Shown here: one piece after another, positions 42,285 through 53,315 of the stretch
Layout of the letters: every line of letters starts with the position of its first letter
How positions within the stretch are numbered: position 1 is the first letter of the stretch
Assembly: GCA_029204045.2 (NCBI GenBank)
Contig: CM055061.1
Span: 49,226,161-49,290,160, forward strand
DNA: 64,000 nt
DNA from: Tillandsia leiboldiana
Taxonomy: Eukaryota; Streptophyta; Magnoliopsida; Poales; Bromeliaceae
Direction: 5' to 3'
Position numbers and translations under genes: made by a program
The notes under the pieces: model-generated
The model's database searches: none
Told to the model about the DNA's origin: nothing
Seen by the model: the letters and a program-made list of their open reading frames with translations, nothing else

Positions 42285-43622
42285 TGTTGGGTCGTATATA
42301 ATACGGATCTAAATAGGGGAAGAAACACCTAGAGGGGGGTGAATAGGTGTAAACGTATAAACACTCAAAAAATCGTTGCGATAAAAAACCCAATGCGGAA
42401 ATGAAAATAACTCGCAAGATTTTTACGTGGAAAACTCCATCACCGGAGTAAAAAACCACGGGACCGATAACACGGCAGAAATCCACTAGAATTAAAACAC
42501 GTACAAGGTGATTTACCGTACACACTTACGACTCAACCTTTTCCATACGCTCCTAGAGGATCTTCTCCGCTCGCTCCAGACGCTTCTCGAATCCACGATC
42601 TGCGCCCAACGCCGAATCCACGGCGTCCAACGTCGAATCCACGACGTCCGACCGAATCCACGGTCTTCACCCAATAGCACCCTTCGAATCCACGAACGTG
42701 CCTCGCTCCGAATCCACGAGAGCGAATGAACCTTGAATCCACAAGGACACGCGAATCCACGCGCCGATTTTGGGGTAATCGTTGTTTTTTGGGTGGTGAT
42801 GATCCGCCGAATACTTAGATCAAAGATAGATCGGAAATACCATCTAAGTATTCATTAGTTTGATTCAACTCAAGATGTGAGTATGAAAACCTAGAATCAA
42901 ACTAATCAATATAGATGAAGAAACATAGAGTATTCTCTAATGATTTCCTTTCTTCTCTATATGTGGATCTATAGCCGTATAAGATGATACATGAAAATGA
43001 CGGCTATGTGGATTGACCCTAGAAAGAAAGACATAGGGTCTATTTATAGGTTAGAAACCCTAGGAAGGAGATAAGAATCAAAAACCTGCCATTTCTGGAA
43101 TTTTACGGACGGCGATCCGGATCGTGATAACTAAGATCCGGATCGTCATAACGAAACAGCCAATTCCAGAAAAATGAAGGTTCGGGATCCGGATCATGTG
43201 ACTACGATCCGGATCGTTCATACAGTTCACCAAACATCAACGTTCGGGATCCGGATTGCGAAGCAAGATCCGGATCGTTCAAGGTAGATGGTAAACTCAA
43301 CGTTCGGGATCCGGATCAAGAGACTACGATCCGGATTGCGACGATGTATGAACGAACCACCTTCGGGATCCGGATCGAACAGCCTGATCCGGATCCTGAA
43401 CATGTCCCAAGTCCAGTTTTTGATTTTTATGCAATGAAAGATTCTTCCAAGTGTTTCTACACTACAAGAAGTATTCGGATCACACAAATTCTTTAGTTAA
43501 ACATACCTGATCCTTTTGAATTCTTCTTTCTTGAGATTGAGTTAAACGATCCAACTTTCTTCACCTTCAATCTTCAAGACTTGAGACTTTCACGAAACTA
43601 CGCCAACTCAAATTCCGTAACA
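42285..43622 (-). mobile_element. Copia C1 3' LTR
   Basis: Minus strand TGTTACGG…ACCCAACA. Hairpin array 42587-42763, TATA 43040-43049, palindromes 43114-43395 (ten copies; pairs start at 43114, 43185, 43248, 43308 and 43367). The geometry is the same as A despite base changes between the palindromes. Confidence 0.94.
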
Positions 43623-44539
43623 ATCTCCCCCTTTGGTGGTTTCGTGACAAAACATAGATCCACTAAAGAAAATTCAAAAAGATATTTTTGTTGTTATCAC
43701 CATACAACAAAAATTTACAATGGAGATCCAAAATACAATACATGAGTTAAACTCCTAAAACAGACTCTAGACTTAGACATCTGTACTCTCTGCAAAAAGA
43801 AATCATTCTTGACAAAAGAAATCGTTAGATACCTCAAGAATTTTGTATTATTCAAAAACCACAAACAGAGATGAAGTTTAAACTCATTTATACTTACCAT
43901 GACATCTATATTCAGATATGTAAACTGATCATAGTTAAAAAAACACCAACATATCTTCTTTGCACGTAAAAACCAAATGTCATGAACATGTTTGTGACAA
44001 ACTAATATATATATAGATATGTAATTGATCAGAGTTAAGAACCAACATATCTTCTATGCAATCAAAAACCAAGTGTCACAAACTTGTTAGTGAACATCAA
44101 CTTGTTAGTTATATTACATGCCCAAATAGTTAGCAAATAGTTAGGCGAGGCATGCATTCATACAGCTGAAAAACCTCAAGTTGAGAATGCAAGTTGGAGT
44201 AATACTTACCTTGATATTCATCCAGTGTTCATATCAAACATTGTTCACTTACCTTTCCTTGATATTCATCCAGTGTTCATATCAAACATTGTTCACTTAC
44301 CTTGATGTTTCATGCAGTCAACATTGTTCAAAGTTCTCTCTAACTCTCTCCCCCTTTTTGTCACAAAACAAAGCCAAAATGTAGTTAAGACTACGAAATG
44401 TGAGGAGAGTAAAAAGTTCCAATAAAACGTAAAACCTGAGAACTAAGCTAAAAGTAAGTATAAGACTAAATCCTAAAATCAAAATCCTGCACAAAAAGAA
44501 AAGAAAAAGAAAAAAAAAAAAAAAATGAGTCAAAAGTAA
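43623..44539 (-). other. Copia C1 PPT and non-coding 3' stretch
   Basis: The PPT adjoins the LTR. Three donor-like motifs (minus CAAGGTAAG or AAGGAAAGGTAAG) occur near 44205, 44250 and 44297, within a tandem duplication of about 60 bp (TTGATATTCATCCAGTGTTC). There is an A/G-rich run at 44490-44526. No ORF. Confidence 0.7.
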
Positions 44540-46012
44540 TCAGTTGTCAGAATCTGAGTCTTCAGAGCTTGTGCAACCCATCTTAGAGAGTATCTTTCGC
44601 ATCCGTTTGTCCATTGAATTGATCTTCTTCGTTATTGTAATGTGAGTTGCCGTGGTAATCTCAAGCTCATTGGTAATTCTTTGTTGTTCCTTCAAAATTT
44701 GTTCTTGCTTAACAGATAGTCGCTGTTGTTCCTTGATAATCGATGTCATTGATGCTTCAACATCTGTGCTGGGTGCTTGTCGAGATGGTGATGCGTTAGT
44801 GTTTGTACTGTGCTTCGTTCCAGATGCAGGAACTGGAGTGACATGCGGCAACTTATGGAGGGATTTGACAATGGTAGACTCATCTATCATGCTCAGACAT
44901 TGATGATAAGTTGTTGAAGTAATGTCAACCTGAAATTTCTTTAAAATCCTCATTATAATCAAGGGAAATGGAATTCTCTCAGTAGGATGAGGATGCTCAA
45001 CATATCGCGCCATTCTATTCCAGATAATGTATGGAATGTTGATATTCAATGCCGTTGCCTCTGATGGATGTCCTATAAGATACAAAAACAACAACCGGTC
45101 CCATCTCACAACCTTTGTCTGCATATTTGGAAGTATATTGTAACATGTGATGAAGTTTAAGAAGCGATATTCAAGACGAAGTTCTTTAGACCGAACAGAT
45201 TTTTCGGTTGATTGTGTTCCCTCGAGACAAATTCCCTCTATAACTTTTTGCCATAATGTGTTTGTCAAATTTACCCCCTTTAAGTAGTGAACTCCTTTCT
45301 TGCTGGCTTCCATTCCCAAAACCTCGCCAATCAATTCTGGAGTAATCTTAAACCTTGTGCCTTGGATATTCGTGTAGAACTCCATAGGACCGTTCTCAGA
45401 CTCTCGAAGATGCCGTGCATTAGTATAGAAGGTCCTCACAAGATGCAAACAATAGCCAAGAGTTTCTGGGAAACGGCATACTTGAATAAGGTTGGCTTGT
45501 TCAATCAGAAGACCAAAACCAGGGGAGTGACCTTGCAGAGCCTCAATGTTAACATGCCTTTCACCAATGCATTCGCGATGTGCAAAGGCTCGAAGACGAT
45601 CAGTGTTAACGAATACATCTTCCAAGCGATGTGGGGAGTCAGGAGCTATCGGCGTGTCAACATTATTGTCCTGTCGTAGCCCACGGCGTCTAGTTATTCT
45701 CTTTCTTTTCAAGGAGATGGTTGGTGCTACCACTGATGCTTTTCCTGGTACCTTAGTTGCCTTTTCTTTTGGTTTAACAGACGCCTTTCTCCTTGAACCA
45801 TCAGACGGTTCTTGTTCATACATTGAGTCATCATCATCCGTCAATGCCGCCCAGTCAATCTCATGACAATCTACCTCTGTGTCACTGACCTCGACAAATT
45901 CACCTTTTTGTTGGAGGTTCTTGGCTCTCTTTAGTTTATTTGTAGGGCGAGTGTGTACCATTGAGACCAGGAGAAGGATTAACCAAGAGAAACACATTGA
46001 ATTAAGTGCCAT
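44540..46012 (-). CDS. Copia C1 ORF3 (env-like/ORF3 family), 490 aa, full length
   Basis: The longest ORF3 here. It has an N-terminal hydrophobic stretch (CFSWLILLLVSMV, 7-19), an acidic segment with Asp runs (about 44-70), a Lys/Arg-rich stretch (about 74-115) and a conserved core (about 140-375) that aligns with C2 through ERHVNI…, FPETLGYCLHLVRTFY, ITPELIGEVLGM, CYNILPNM…VVRWDRLLFLYL, IWNRMARYVEHPHP and MRILKKF. A Gln/Glu-rich coiled coil (about 420-478) and a Ser/Asp tail end it. The core resembles the ATHILA ORF1/putative plant transposon protein domain (recalled pattern, not searched). It lies downstream of pol and 30 bp after a predicted splice acceptor. No envelope function is shown, and one hydrophobic segment alone does not make a glycoprotein. 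Confidence 0.88.
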   Translation of the reverse strand: MALNSMCFSWLILLLVSMVHTRPTNKLKRAKNLQQKGEFVEVSDTEVDCHEIDWAALTDDDDSMYEQEPSDGSRRKASVKPKEKATKVPGKASVVAPTISLKRKRITRRRGLRQDNNVDTPIAPDSPHRLEDVFVNTDRLRAFAHRECIGERHVNIEALQGHSPGFGLLIEQANLIQVCRFPETLGYCLHLVRTFYTNARHLRESENGPMEFYTNIQGTRFKITPELIGEVLGMEASKKGVHYLKGVNLTNTLWQKVIEGICLEGTQSTEKSVRSKELRLEYRFLNFITCYNILPNMQTKVVRWDRLLFLYLIGHPSEATALNINIPYIIWNRMARYVEHPHPTERIPFPLIIMRILKKFQVDITSTTYHQCLSMIDESTIVKSLHKLPHVTPVPASGTKHSTNTNASPSRQAPSTDVEASMTSIIKEQQRLSVKQEQILKEQQRITNELEITTATHITITKKINSMDKRMRKILSKMGCTSSEDSDSDN

Positions 46013-46042
46013 TGATCAAAGTGCTTGAGTTCAGAAGGTGTC

Positions 46043-46422
46043 CTGTGAAAACCAACTCAAGAACACAAAAATTCTTAGTTTTCAAAAATTGGAAAAATTG
46101 TACCCAAACAATCATAATCATGTAGTGAGACTAAGAATCAAATTAGTTTTGCAAAAGGACTTTTAAAAATAGATCAATTGCATGAATTTCGAAAATCCTT
46201 ATTATATGCCCTAAAACCGAAATTTTAGAAATCGAAGCCTAAAAATCCGTTAATCAGGAGAATACCTAGCATATAATCAAAACTAAACAACCCAGAGTCC
46301 TTATTTCAAAAGAAATTTGATCAAAAACCATCCACAAACAAAATCGATCCAAGAATTTCGTACGTTTGAGGAGGAAAAGAGAAAAACGGTGAAAAACCGA
46401 GATTTTGATCAATAAAACTTAC
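46043..46422 (-). other. Predicted intron upstream of ORF3 in C1
   Basis: Donor GTAAGT (46417-46422) and acceptor TTTTCACAG (46043), 380 bp; same positions as in A and C2. Confidence 0.65.
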
Positions 46423-46540
46423 TTGGAGTTGAAGAACCTGAGTTTGAAAGCTTCCAAGAAGGATGAAATCTAGAGAGAGAGAGCCTGGAAACTTCGGAAC
46501 AAAAGATTGGAGTAAAGAAATCAAAAACCCCTTTCGTTCC

Positions 46541-46708
46541 TTATAAAACCTAGCCGCGATCCGGATCAGTTCATAACTGCGATCCGGATCGGCTACCCGC
46601 AGTGAGAAAACTGCGTTCGGGATCCGGATCGGCAGATACAATCCGGATCGTCAGCCCGCAGGAGAAAACCTGCGTTCGGGATCCGGATCACCTTGCCCGA
46701 TCCGGATC
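46541..46708 (-). promoter_or_regulatory. Internal promoter-like module in C1
   Basis: Six (G/A)ATCCGGATC palindromes (46558, 46581, 46621, 46640, 46680, 46699) upstream of the TATA-like minus-strand TTTTATAA (46541-46548), before the ORF3 intron. Confidence 0.7.
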
Positions 46709-47652
46709 GGCCCCAACTTTTTCTTTAGAAAATTTCAGAGAAATTCAGGAAGATCCAGAAAAAGATTGTAAGCACAAATGTGTATCAACTTTAAACAAAA
46801 ATCATCGTTTCATACAACAAGAATTAGATTATGCCAAATCTATCAATAATATCCAAAAATGAAACGAAAATTTACAAAAATTAAATCCCTTAAAGTTGAA
46901 CACCTTCAATCACATCTAACTTGATCTTATGAGTAATGCCTTTATCAAATCATCAATTCAGTAAAGAAAATGAAATACAAAGATCAATAGATGTTTGAAA
47001 TCCCAAATATGGTAGATAATATTTCTAGACAATCTGTTGAAGAGAGTGGCTCTTTGAGCATCTTTCTTTAAAATCCCACCTTATACCAACCTTGAAATTT
47101 GACAGAGTCAAGAATTTCAACATGCATTTTACTTAATCAAAAATTTGAACAACCATGCTTGGTATACATGTGGTAGCTGCACACAATACTCGGACGACCG
47201 AGGTGGTAGCTCTTTCCTCCATGTGGTGGTAGTTTTCACACTCCTCATTGGGATGTAACTCTTTCCACATCTTTTGAGCATTTTACATTATCTTTGACTC
47301 CCCCTCAATTGGCTATCAATTATTTAAGATATAAAGTATTCAACCAAAAATTGATCTCGATTTCATACTCGACTAAACAGTCAAATAAGATAATGACTAT
47401 ACCAAGAGATCATAGAGAGAGAGAAATTGACTTTGATCACTTTAGAAGATGATTTAATTAACATAAATGATCATTGCAACAGTGAAATATTATGATGGCA
47501 AAAGCATAATAAATTTCTAAATGTGCGAAAAGATGCAATTAAAGTCAATTATGATCTATGCTCAATTAATGTCCTATGTACAAACATAGATACAGAACAA
47601 AACAAAAAAACAAATACAAAACCTATCCTAAGCAAAGATTTCAAAAAGGAGA
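46709..47652 (-). other. Copia C1 non-coding region after pol
   Basis: Equivalent to 8367-9307 of A. It contains the conserved block at about 47038-47290. No ORF. Confidence 0.75.
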
Positions 47653-50489
47653 TTATTTCAAGGAAAGCATCCCAATTGCTTTTCGTAAATGAATAAAACG
47701 TTTTTGATCCAAAGGTTTTGTTAGAATGTCAGCTAATTGATCCTCAGTTGAAATATATGAAAGTTGAAGAGTATTTGATTCAACTAGCTCTCTAAGAAAA
47801 TGATATCTAAGTTCAATATGTTTTGTTCTAGAGTGCAACACAGGGTTTTTAGAAATGTTAATTGCACTTGTGTTGTCACAAAGAATTGTTACCGAAGATG
47901 CTGAAATGCGGAAGTCACTCAATACGCTTTTCATCCAAATGAGTTGAGTTGAGCAACTTCCAGCTGAAATGTATTCCGCTTCGGCAGTCGAGAGTGCTAT
48001 GCAATTCTGCTTTTTACTGTGCCATGCAACAAGGCAATGGCCAAGATAGAAGCATGCACCACTCGTGCTTTTCCGATCATCCACTGATCCTGCCCAATCA
48101 GCATCTGAGTATCCAACAATGTCCAGACTTGTTCCCATAGGATACCAAATTCCGAAATTAATTGATCCTTTGATGTACCGGATGATCCGTTTCACCGCTT
48201 TCAGGTGAACCTCCTTTGGTGCTGATTGATATCTCGCGCAAATCCCAACACTAAAGGATATATCCGGGCGACTAGCCGTGAGGTAAAGTAGACTTCCAAT
48301 CATACTTCTATACAGTTTCTCGTCTACATTCTCACTATGTGATTCACTTCCAAGTCCCTTGTGGCTAGTTCCCATTGGAGTTGGAAAATCTTTACAATTT
48401 TCTAGATCAAACTTTTTGACCAACTCCAGTGCATACTTGGATTGACTCAGGTGAATACCTTCATCATTTTGTTTAATTTGCAATCCAAGAAAATAAGACA
48501 GTTCGCCCATCATGGACATCTCAAATTCGCTTTCCATGGTCTGCGCGAATTTAGAAGCATCATTATCTTTTGTTGCACCAAATACAATGTCATCGACATA
48601 GATTTGTGCTACAATGAAATTATTTTGATAATGCTTCACAAAGAGAGTCCTGTCAGCTCCCCCTCGAGTATAGCCCTTCTCCAAAAGGTGCTTTGTTAAC
48701 CTTTCGTACCATGCTCGCGGTGCTTGTTTCAGACCGTAAAGAGCCTTTTTCAAACGAAAAACATGGTTAGGTTGTTTATGATCTACAAAACCTTTCGGTT
48801 GAGCTACATAAACTTCCTCATTTAAAAACCCATTTAGAAATGCGCTCTTGACGTCCATTTGAAATAATTTGATTTTAAAATGACAAGCAATAGCAAACAA
48901 TATACGAATGGACTCGAGTCTAGCTACAGGGGCGAAAGTTTCGTCAAAGTCTATACCTTCTACTTGAGAGTAGCCTTGAGCAACTAGTCGTGCCTTGTTC
49001 CTGATGATAGTACCATCTTCATCTTTCTTGTTCTTGAAGATCCATTTGGTACCTATCACATTATGTTGCTTTGGAGGCTTCGTTAATTCCCAGACTTTGT
49101 TTCGCTCAAATTGATGGAGCTCTTCCTGCATTGCTTTAATCCAGTAGTCATCCTGAAGAGCTTCATCTATTGTCTTTGGTTCGATTAAAGATACGTAGCA
49201 AGCAAATCCGCAAACCAACTGCCTTCGAGTTCTAACTCCTTCTTGTGGATCTCCAATGATGTTCGATTCCGGATGATCCTTGGAGATTCGTAGCGTTTGT
49301 TGAAACGGAGTACTCGGAGGTACACGAGATGATTCCTGCACATCAGATAAACTAGAAGAACCATTAGATGCATCATTAATATTGGAAGTATTATTATGAG
49401 AAGATGCACTAGCAGGAGAATCATCATCTAGAGAGATATCGATGGTAGATTTTTCAGATTCAAAATGAGAAGCTTCATCTACTTTAACATTTATAGATTC
49501 TACGATCGTTTTAGATTCAATGTTAAATACTCGATATGCTCTGCTATTCGTAGAATAACCCAAAAAGATCCCTTCATCACTTCGAGAGTCGAACTTTCCA
49601 AGATTTTCACGGTCACGTAAGATGTAACATCGACTCCCGAAGATACGAAAGTACTTGATATCCGGTTTTCTACTAAACCACAGCTCATATGGTGTATTCA
49701 AGGTTCCTGGGCGCAAATACACTCTGTTAATGACATAGACAGCGGTGTTCACAGCTTCAGCCCAAAAATGTAGCGGTAATTTCCGGCTATGAAGCATCAC
49801 ACGCGCCATCTCTTGAACAACCCTGTTTTTGCGCTCAACAACACCATTCTGCTGAGGTGTATAGGGTGCCGAGAATTCATGTTTAATGCCATTTGAAGTA
49901 CAAAAGTCAATGAATTTTGAATTTATGAATTCTCCACCCCTATCACTTCTAACACGAATGATCTTTTCATTCTTTTCAATCATAATACGATGGCAAATCT
50001 CATGAAAAGAGTCAAACGTATCAGCTTTCTCTCTCAAAAATGCTACCCAAGAAAACTGAGAGAAATCATCAACCAATAAAAAGATGTACCATTTACCTCC
50101 CAAAGATGGTTGACGGGTCGGCCCCATTAAATCCATGTGCAAAAGTTCCAAGGGCCGTTTTGTACCAACGTGGTTCAAGTTCTTGTGTGCAGTCCTAGAC
50201 TGTTTTCCCTTTTGGCAACCACCACACACAACGTTTGTTTAAATAAAAGCTTTGGAATCCCCTTGACCACGTCCTTGTTTGAAATTCTAGTAAGTTCCTT
50301 AAAATTTAAGTGACCTAGCCTTTCATGCCAAAGAGTTTCATTATTCAAAGCGGCTAAGTTACAATTTTCAGAAAATTTATTAGGAACAACATAACAATTG
50401 TTTTCAGATCTAACCCCTTTTAGAAAGAAAGCATGGTCCTTATCAGTTACAACGCATTCAACCGATGAAAAGTTAACTGAAAAACCATG
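47653..50489 (-). pseudogene. pol: Copia C1 pol, partial, one frameshift
   Basis: 47653-50229 encodes integrase from the CGGCQKGK zinc-site cysteines, then the catalytic core, RT (YVDD) and RNase H to the same stop as A. Upstream, at 50232-50235, a T run is one base shorter than in A, shifting the frame. The preceding part (HERLGHLNFKELT, NGFSVNFSS equivalent) is in the next frame up to the gap at 50490. The one-base change in a homopolymer next to an assembly gap may be a sequencing error. RT here has RPDISFSVGI. Confidence 0.88.
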
Positions 50490-50589
50490 NNNNNNNNNNN
50501 NNNNNNNNNNNNNNNNNNNNNNNNNNNNNNNNNNNNNNNNNNNNNNNNNNNNNNNNNNNNNNNNNNNNNNNNNNNNNNNNNNNNNNNNN
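50490..50589. other. Assembly gap of 100 N
   Basis: Exactly 100 N, the usual placeholder for unknown length. Copia pol on the minus strand ends at its left edge and copia pol on the plus strand starts at its right edge, so the true missing sequence must include both 5' halves. Confidence 0.99.
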
Positions 50590-51702
50590 ACCCATATTTT
50601 CGTTTGAAAAAATGGCTCTTTTAAGGTCTGAACAAAGCACCCCGAGAATAGTACGAAAGGTTGACAAAGCACCTTTTGGAGAAGGGCTATACTCGAGGGG
50701 GAAGCTGACAGAACTCTCTTGTGAAGCATTATCAAAGCAATTCATTGTAGCACAAATCTATGTCGATGACATTGTATTTGGCGCAACAAGAGATAATGAT
50801 GCTTCTAAATTCGCGGAGGACCATGGAAAGCGAATTTTGAGATGTCCATGATGGGCGAATTGACTTATTTCCTTGGATTGCAAATTAAACAAAATGATGA
50901 AGGTATTCACTTGAGTCAATCCAAGTATGCAATGGAGTTGGTTAAAAGTATGACTTAGAAAATTCGAAGGATTTTCCGACTCCAATGGGAACTAGCCACA
51001 AGGGACTTGGAAGTGATTCACAAAGTGAGAATGTAGACGAGAAAACTATATCGAAGTATGATTGGAAGTCTACTTTACCTCATGGCTAGTCGCCCGGATA
51101 TATCCTTTAGTGTTGGGATTTGCGCGAGATATCAATCAGCACCAAAGGAGGTTCACCTGAAAGCGGTGAAAAGGATCATCCGGTACATCAAAGGATCAAT
51201 TAATTTCGGAATTTGGTATCCTATGGGAACTAGTTTGGATATTGTTGGATACTCAGATGCCGATTGGGCAGGATCAGTGGATGATCGGAAAAGCACGAGT
51301 GGTGCATGCTTCTATCTTGGCCATTGCCTTGTTGCATGGCACAGTAAAAAGCAGAATTGCATAGCACTCTCGACTGCCGAAGCGGAATACATTTCAGCGG
51401 GTAGTTGTTCAACCCAACTCATTTGGATGAAAAGTGTGTTGAGCGACTTCCGGATTTCAGCATCTTCGGTAACAATTCTTTGTGACAACACAAGTGCAAT
51501 TAACATTTCTAAAAACTCTGTGTTGCACTCTAGAACAAAACATATTGAACTTAGATATCATTTTCTTAGAGAGCTAGTTGAATCAAATACTCTTCAACTT
51601 TCATATATTTCAACTGAGGATCAATTAACTGACATTTTAACAAAACCTTTGGATCAAAAACGTTTTATCATTTGCGAAAAGCAATTGGAATGCTTTCCTT
51701 GA
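50590..51702 (+). pseudogene. pol: Copia C2 pol end: RT and RNase H, several frameshifts
   Basis: 50590-51058 matches RT of A (YVDDIVFGATRDNDASKF; MMGELTYFLGLQIKQND) but is broken by many one-base insertions or deletions, mostly in short homopolymers. From 51058 one frame (214 codons) covers RPDISFSVGICARYQ, YSDADWAG and STAEAEY of RNase H. A missing T near 51667 shifts the last residues and the stop. No functional product. The indels cluster nearest the gap. Confidence 0.9.
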
Positions 51703-52643
51703 AATAAACTTCTTTTTGAAACCTTTGCTTAGGATAGGTTTTGTTTTTGTTTTGTTTTGTTCATTATCTATGTTTGTACATAGGATATTAATTGAGCATA
51801 GATCATAATTGACTTTAATTGCATCTTTTCGCACATTTAGAAATTTATTATGCTTTTGCCATCATAATATTTCACTGTTGCAATGATCATTTATGTTAAT
51901 TAAATCATCTTCTAAGTGATCAAAGTCAATTTCTCTCTCAATGATCTCTTGGTATAGTCATTATCTTATTTGACTGCTTAGTCGAGTATGAAATCGAGAT
52001 CAATTTTTGGTTGAATACTTTATATCTTAAATAATTGATAGCCAATTGAGGGGGAGTCAAAGAAATGTAAAATGCTCAAAAGATGTGGAAAGAGTTACAT
52101 CCCAATGAGGAGTGTGAAAACTACCACCACATGGAGGAAAGAGCTACCACCTCGGTCGTCCGAGTATTGTGTGCAGCTACCACATGTATACCAAGCACGG
52201 TTGTTCAATTTTTGATTAAGTAAAATGCATGTTGAAATACTTGACTCCGTCAAATTTCAAGGTTGGTATAAGGTGGGATTTTAAAGAAAGATGCTCAAAG
52301 AGCCACTCTCTTCAACAGATTGTCTAGATAAATTATCTACCATATTTGGGATTTCAAACATCTATTGATCTTTGTATTTCATTTTCTTTACCGAACTGAT
52401 GATTTGATAAAGGCATTACTCATAAGATCAAGTTAGATGTAATTGAAGGTGTTCAACTTTAAGGGATTTAATTTTTGTAAATTCTCATTTCATTTTTGGA
52501 TATTATTGATAGATTTGGTATAATCTAATTCTTGTTGTATGAAACGATGATTTTTGTTTAAAGTTGATACACAATTGTGCTTACATACTTTTTCTGGATC
52601 TTATGAAATTTTTCTAAATTTTTCTGAAGAAAAAGTTGGAGCC
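51703..52643 (+). other. Copia C2 non-coding region after pol
   Basis: Plus-strand counterpart of 8367-9307. Conserved block at about 52071-52322 (GATGTGGAAAGAGTTACATC … AGATGCTCAAAGAGCC). No ORF. Confidence 0.75.
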
Positions 52644-52757
52644 GATCCGGATCGGGCAAGCTGATCCGGATCCCGAACGCAGGCTTCTTCCTGCGGCTGG
52701 CCGATCCGGATCGAAATCTCGATCCGATCCGGATCACGGCTAGGGTTTTAATAAGAA
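52644..52757 (+). promoter_or_regulatory. Internal promoter-like array in C2 (degraded)
   Basis: Four GATCCGGATC palindromes (52644, 52663, 52703, 52726) followed by GGGTTTTAATAAG, where A has a TATAAA-type site. The TATA is changed here, so activity is doubtful. Confidence 0.55.
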
Positions 52758-52870
52758 CAAGAGGGTTTTGATTTCTTTTACCTTAATCTTTTGTTCTCAA
52801 GTCTCTAGAGCCTCTCTCTCTAGAACTATTGCACCTTGGAGCTTTCCAAACTCAAGTTCTTCGAATACAA

Positions 52871-53254
52871 GTAAGTTTTATTGATCAAAATCCCGTTTTT
52901 CACAGTTTTTCTCTATTTTCTTCAAAACGTGATGAGATTTTTCTATCTTTTTCGTTTTTGAATGGTTTTTGGTCAAATTTCTTTTGAAATAAGAACTCTG
53001 GGTAGATTAGGTTTGATTATATGCTAGGTATTCACCTGATTAACGGATTTTTAGGCTTCGATTTCTAAAAATTTCGATTTTAGGGCATATAATAAGGATT
53101 TTCGAAAATCATGCAATTGATCTATTTTTAAAAGTCCTTTTGCAAAACTAATTTGATTCTTAGTCTCTCTACATGATTATGATTGTTTGGGTACAATTTT
53201 TCAAATCTTTGAAAATTAACAATTCATCATGTGTTCTTGAGTTGGTCTTCACAG
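52871..53254 (+). other. Predicted intron upstream of ORF3 in C2
   Basis: Donor ACAA|GTAAGT (52871) and acceptor GTCTTCACAG (ends 53254), 384 bp. Same length as A. Confidence 0.65.
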
Positions 53255-53315
53255 GATACATTTTTCACTAGCAATCAAAATGGTGATCACTTAGATTATT
53301 TTCCTACTTACTGCC

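Larger units (their letters stand above)
42285..50489 (-). mobile_element. Copia element C1 (A family), 5' part lost in gap
   Basis: Same family and order as A. 3' LTR 42285-43622 (1338 bp), ORF3 with full core, internal promoter-like module, conserved block and pol up to the protease/integrase junction, ending at the N gap. The 5' LTR, PBS and gag are not in the assembly. Left flank CACGG is the presumed target duplication. Confidence 0.93.
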
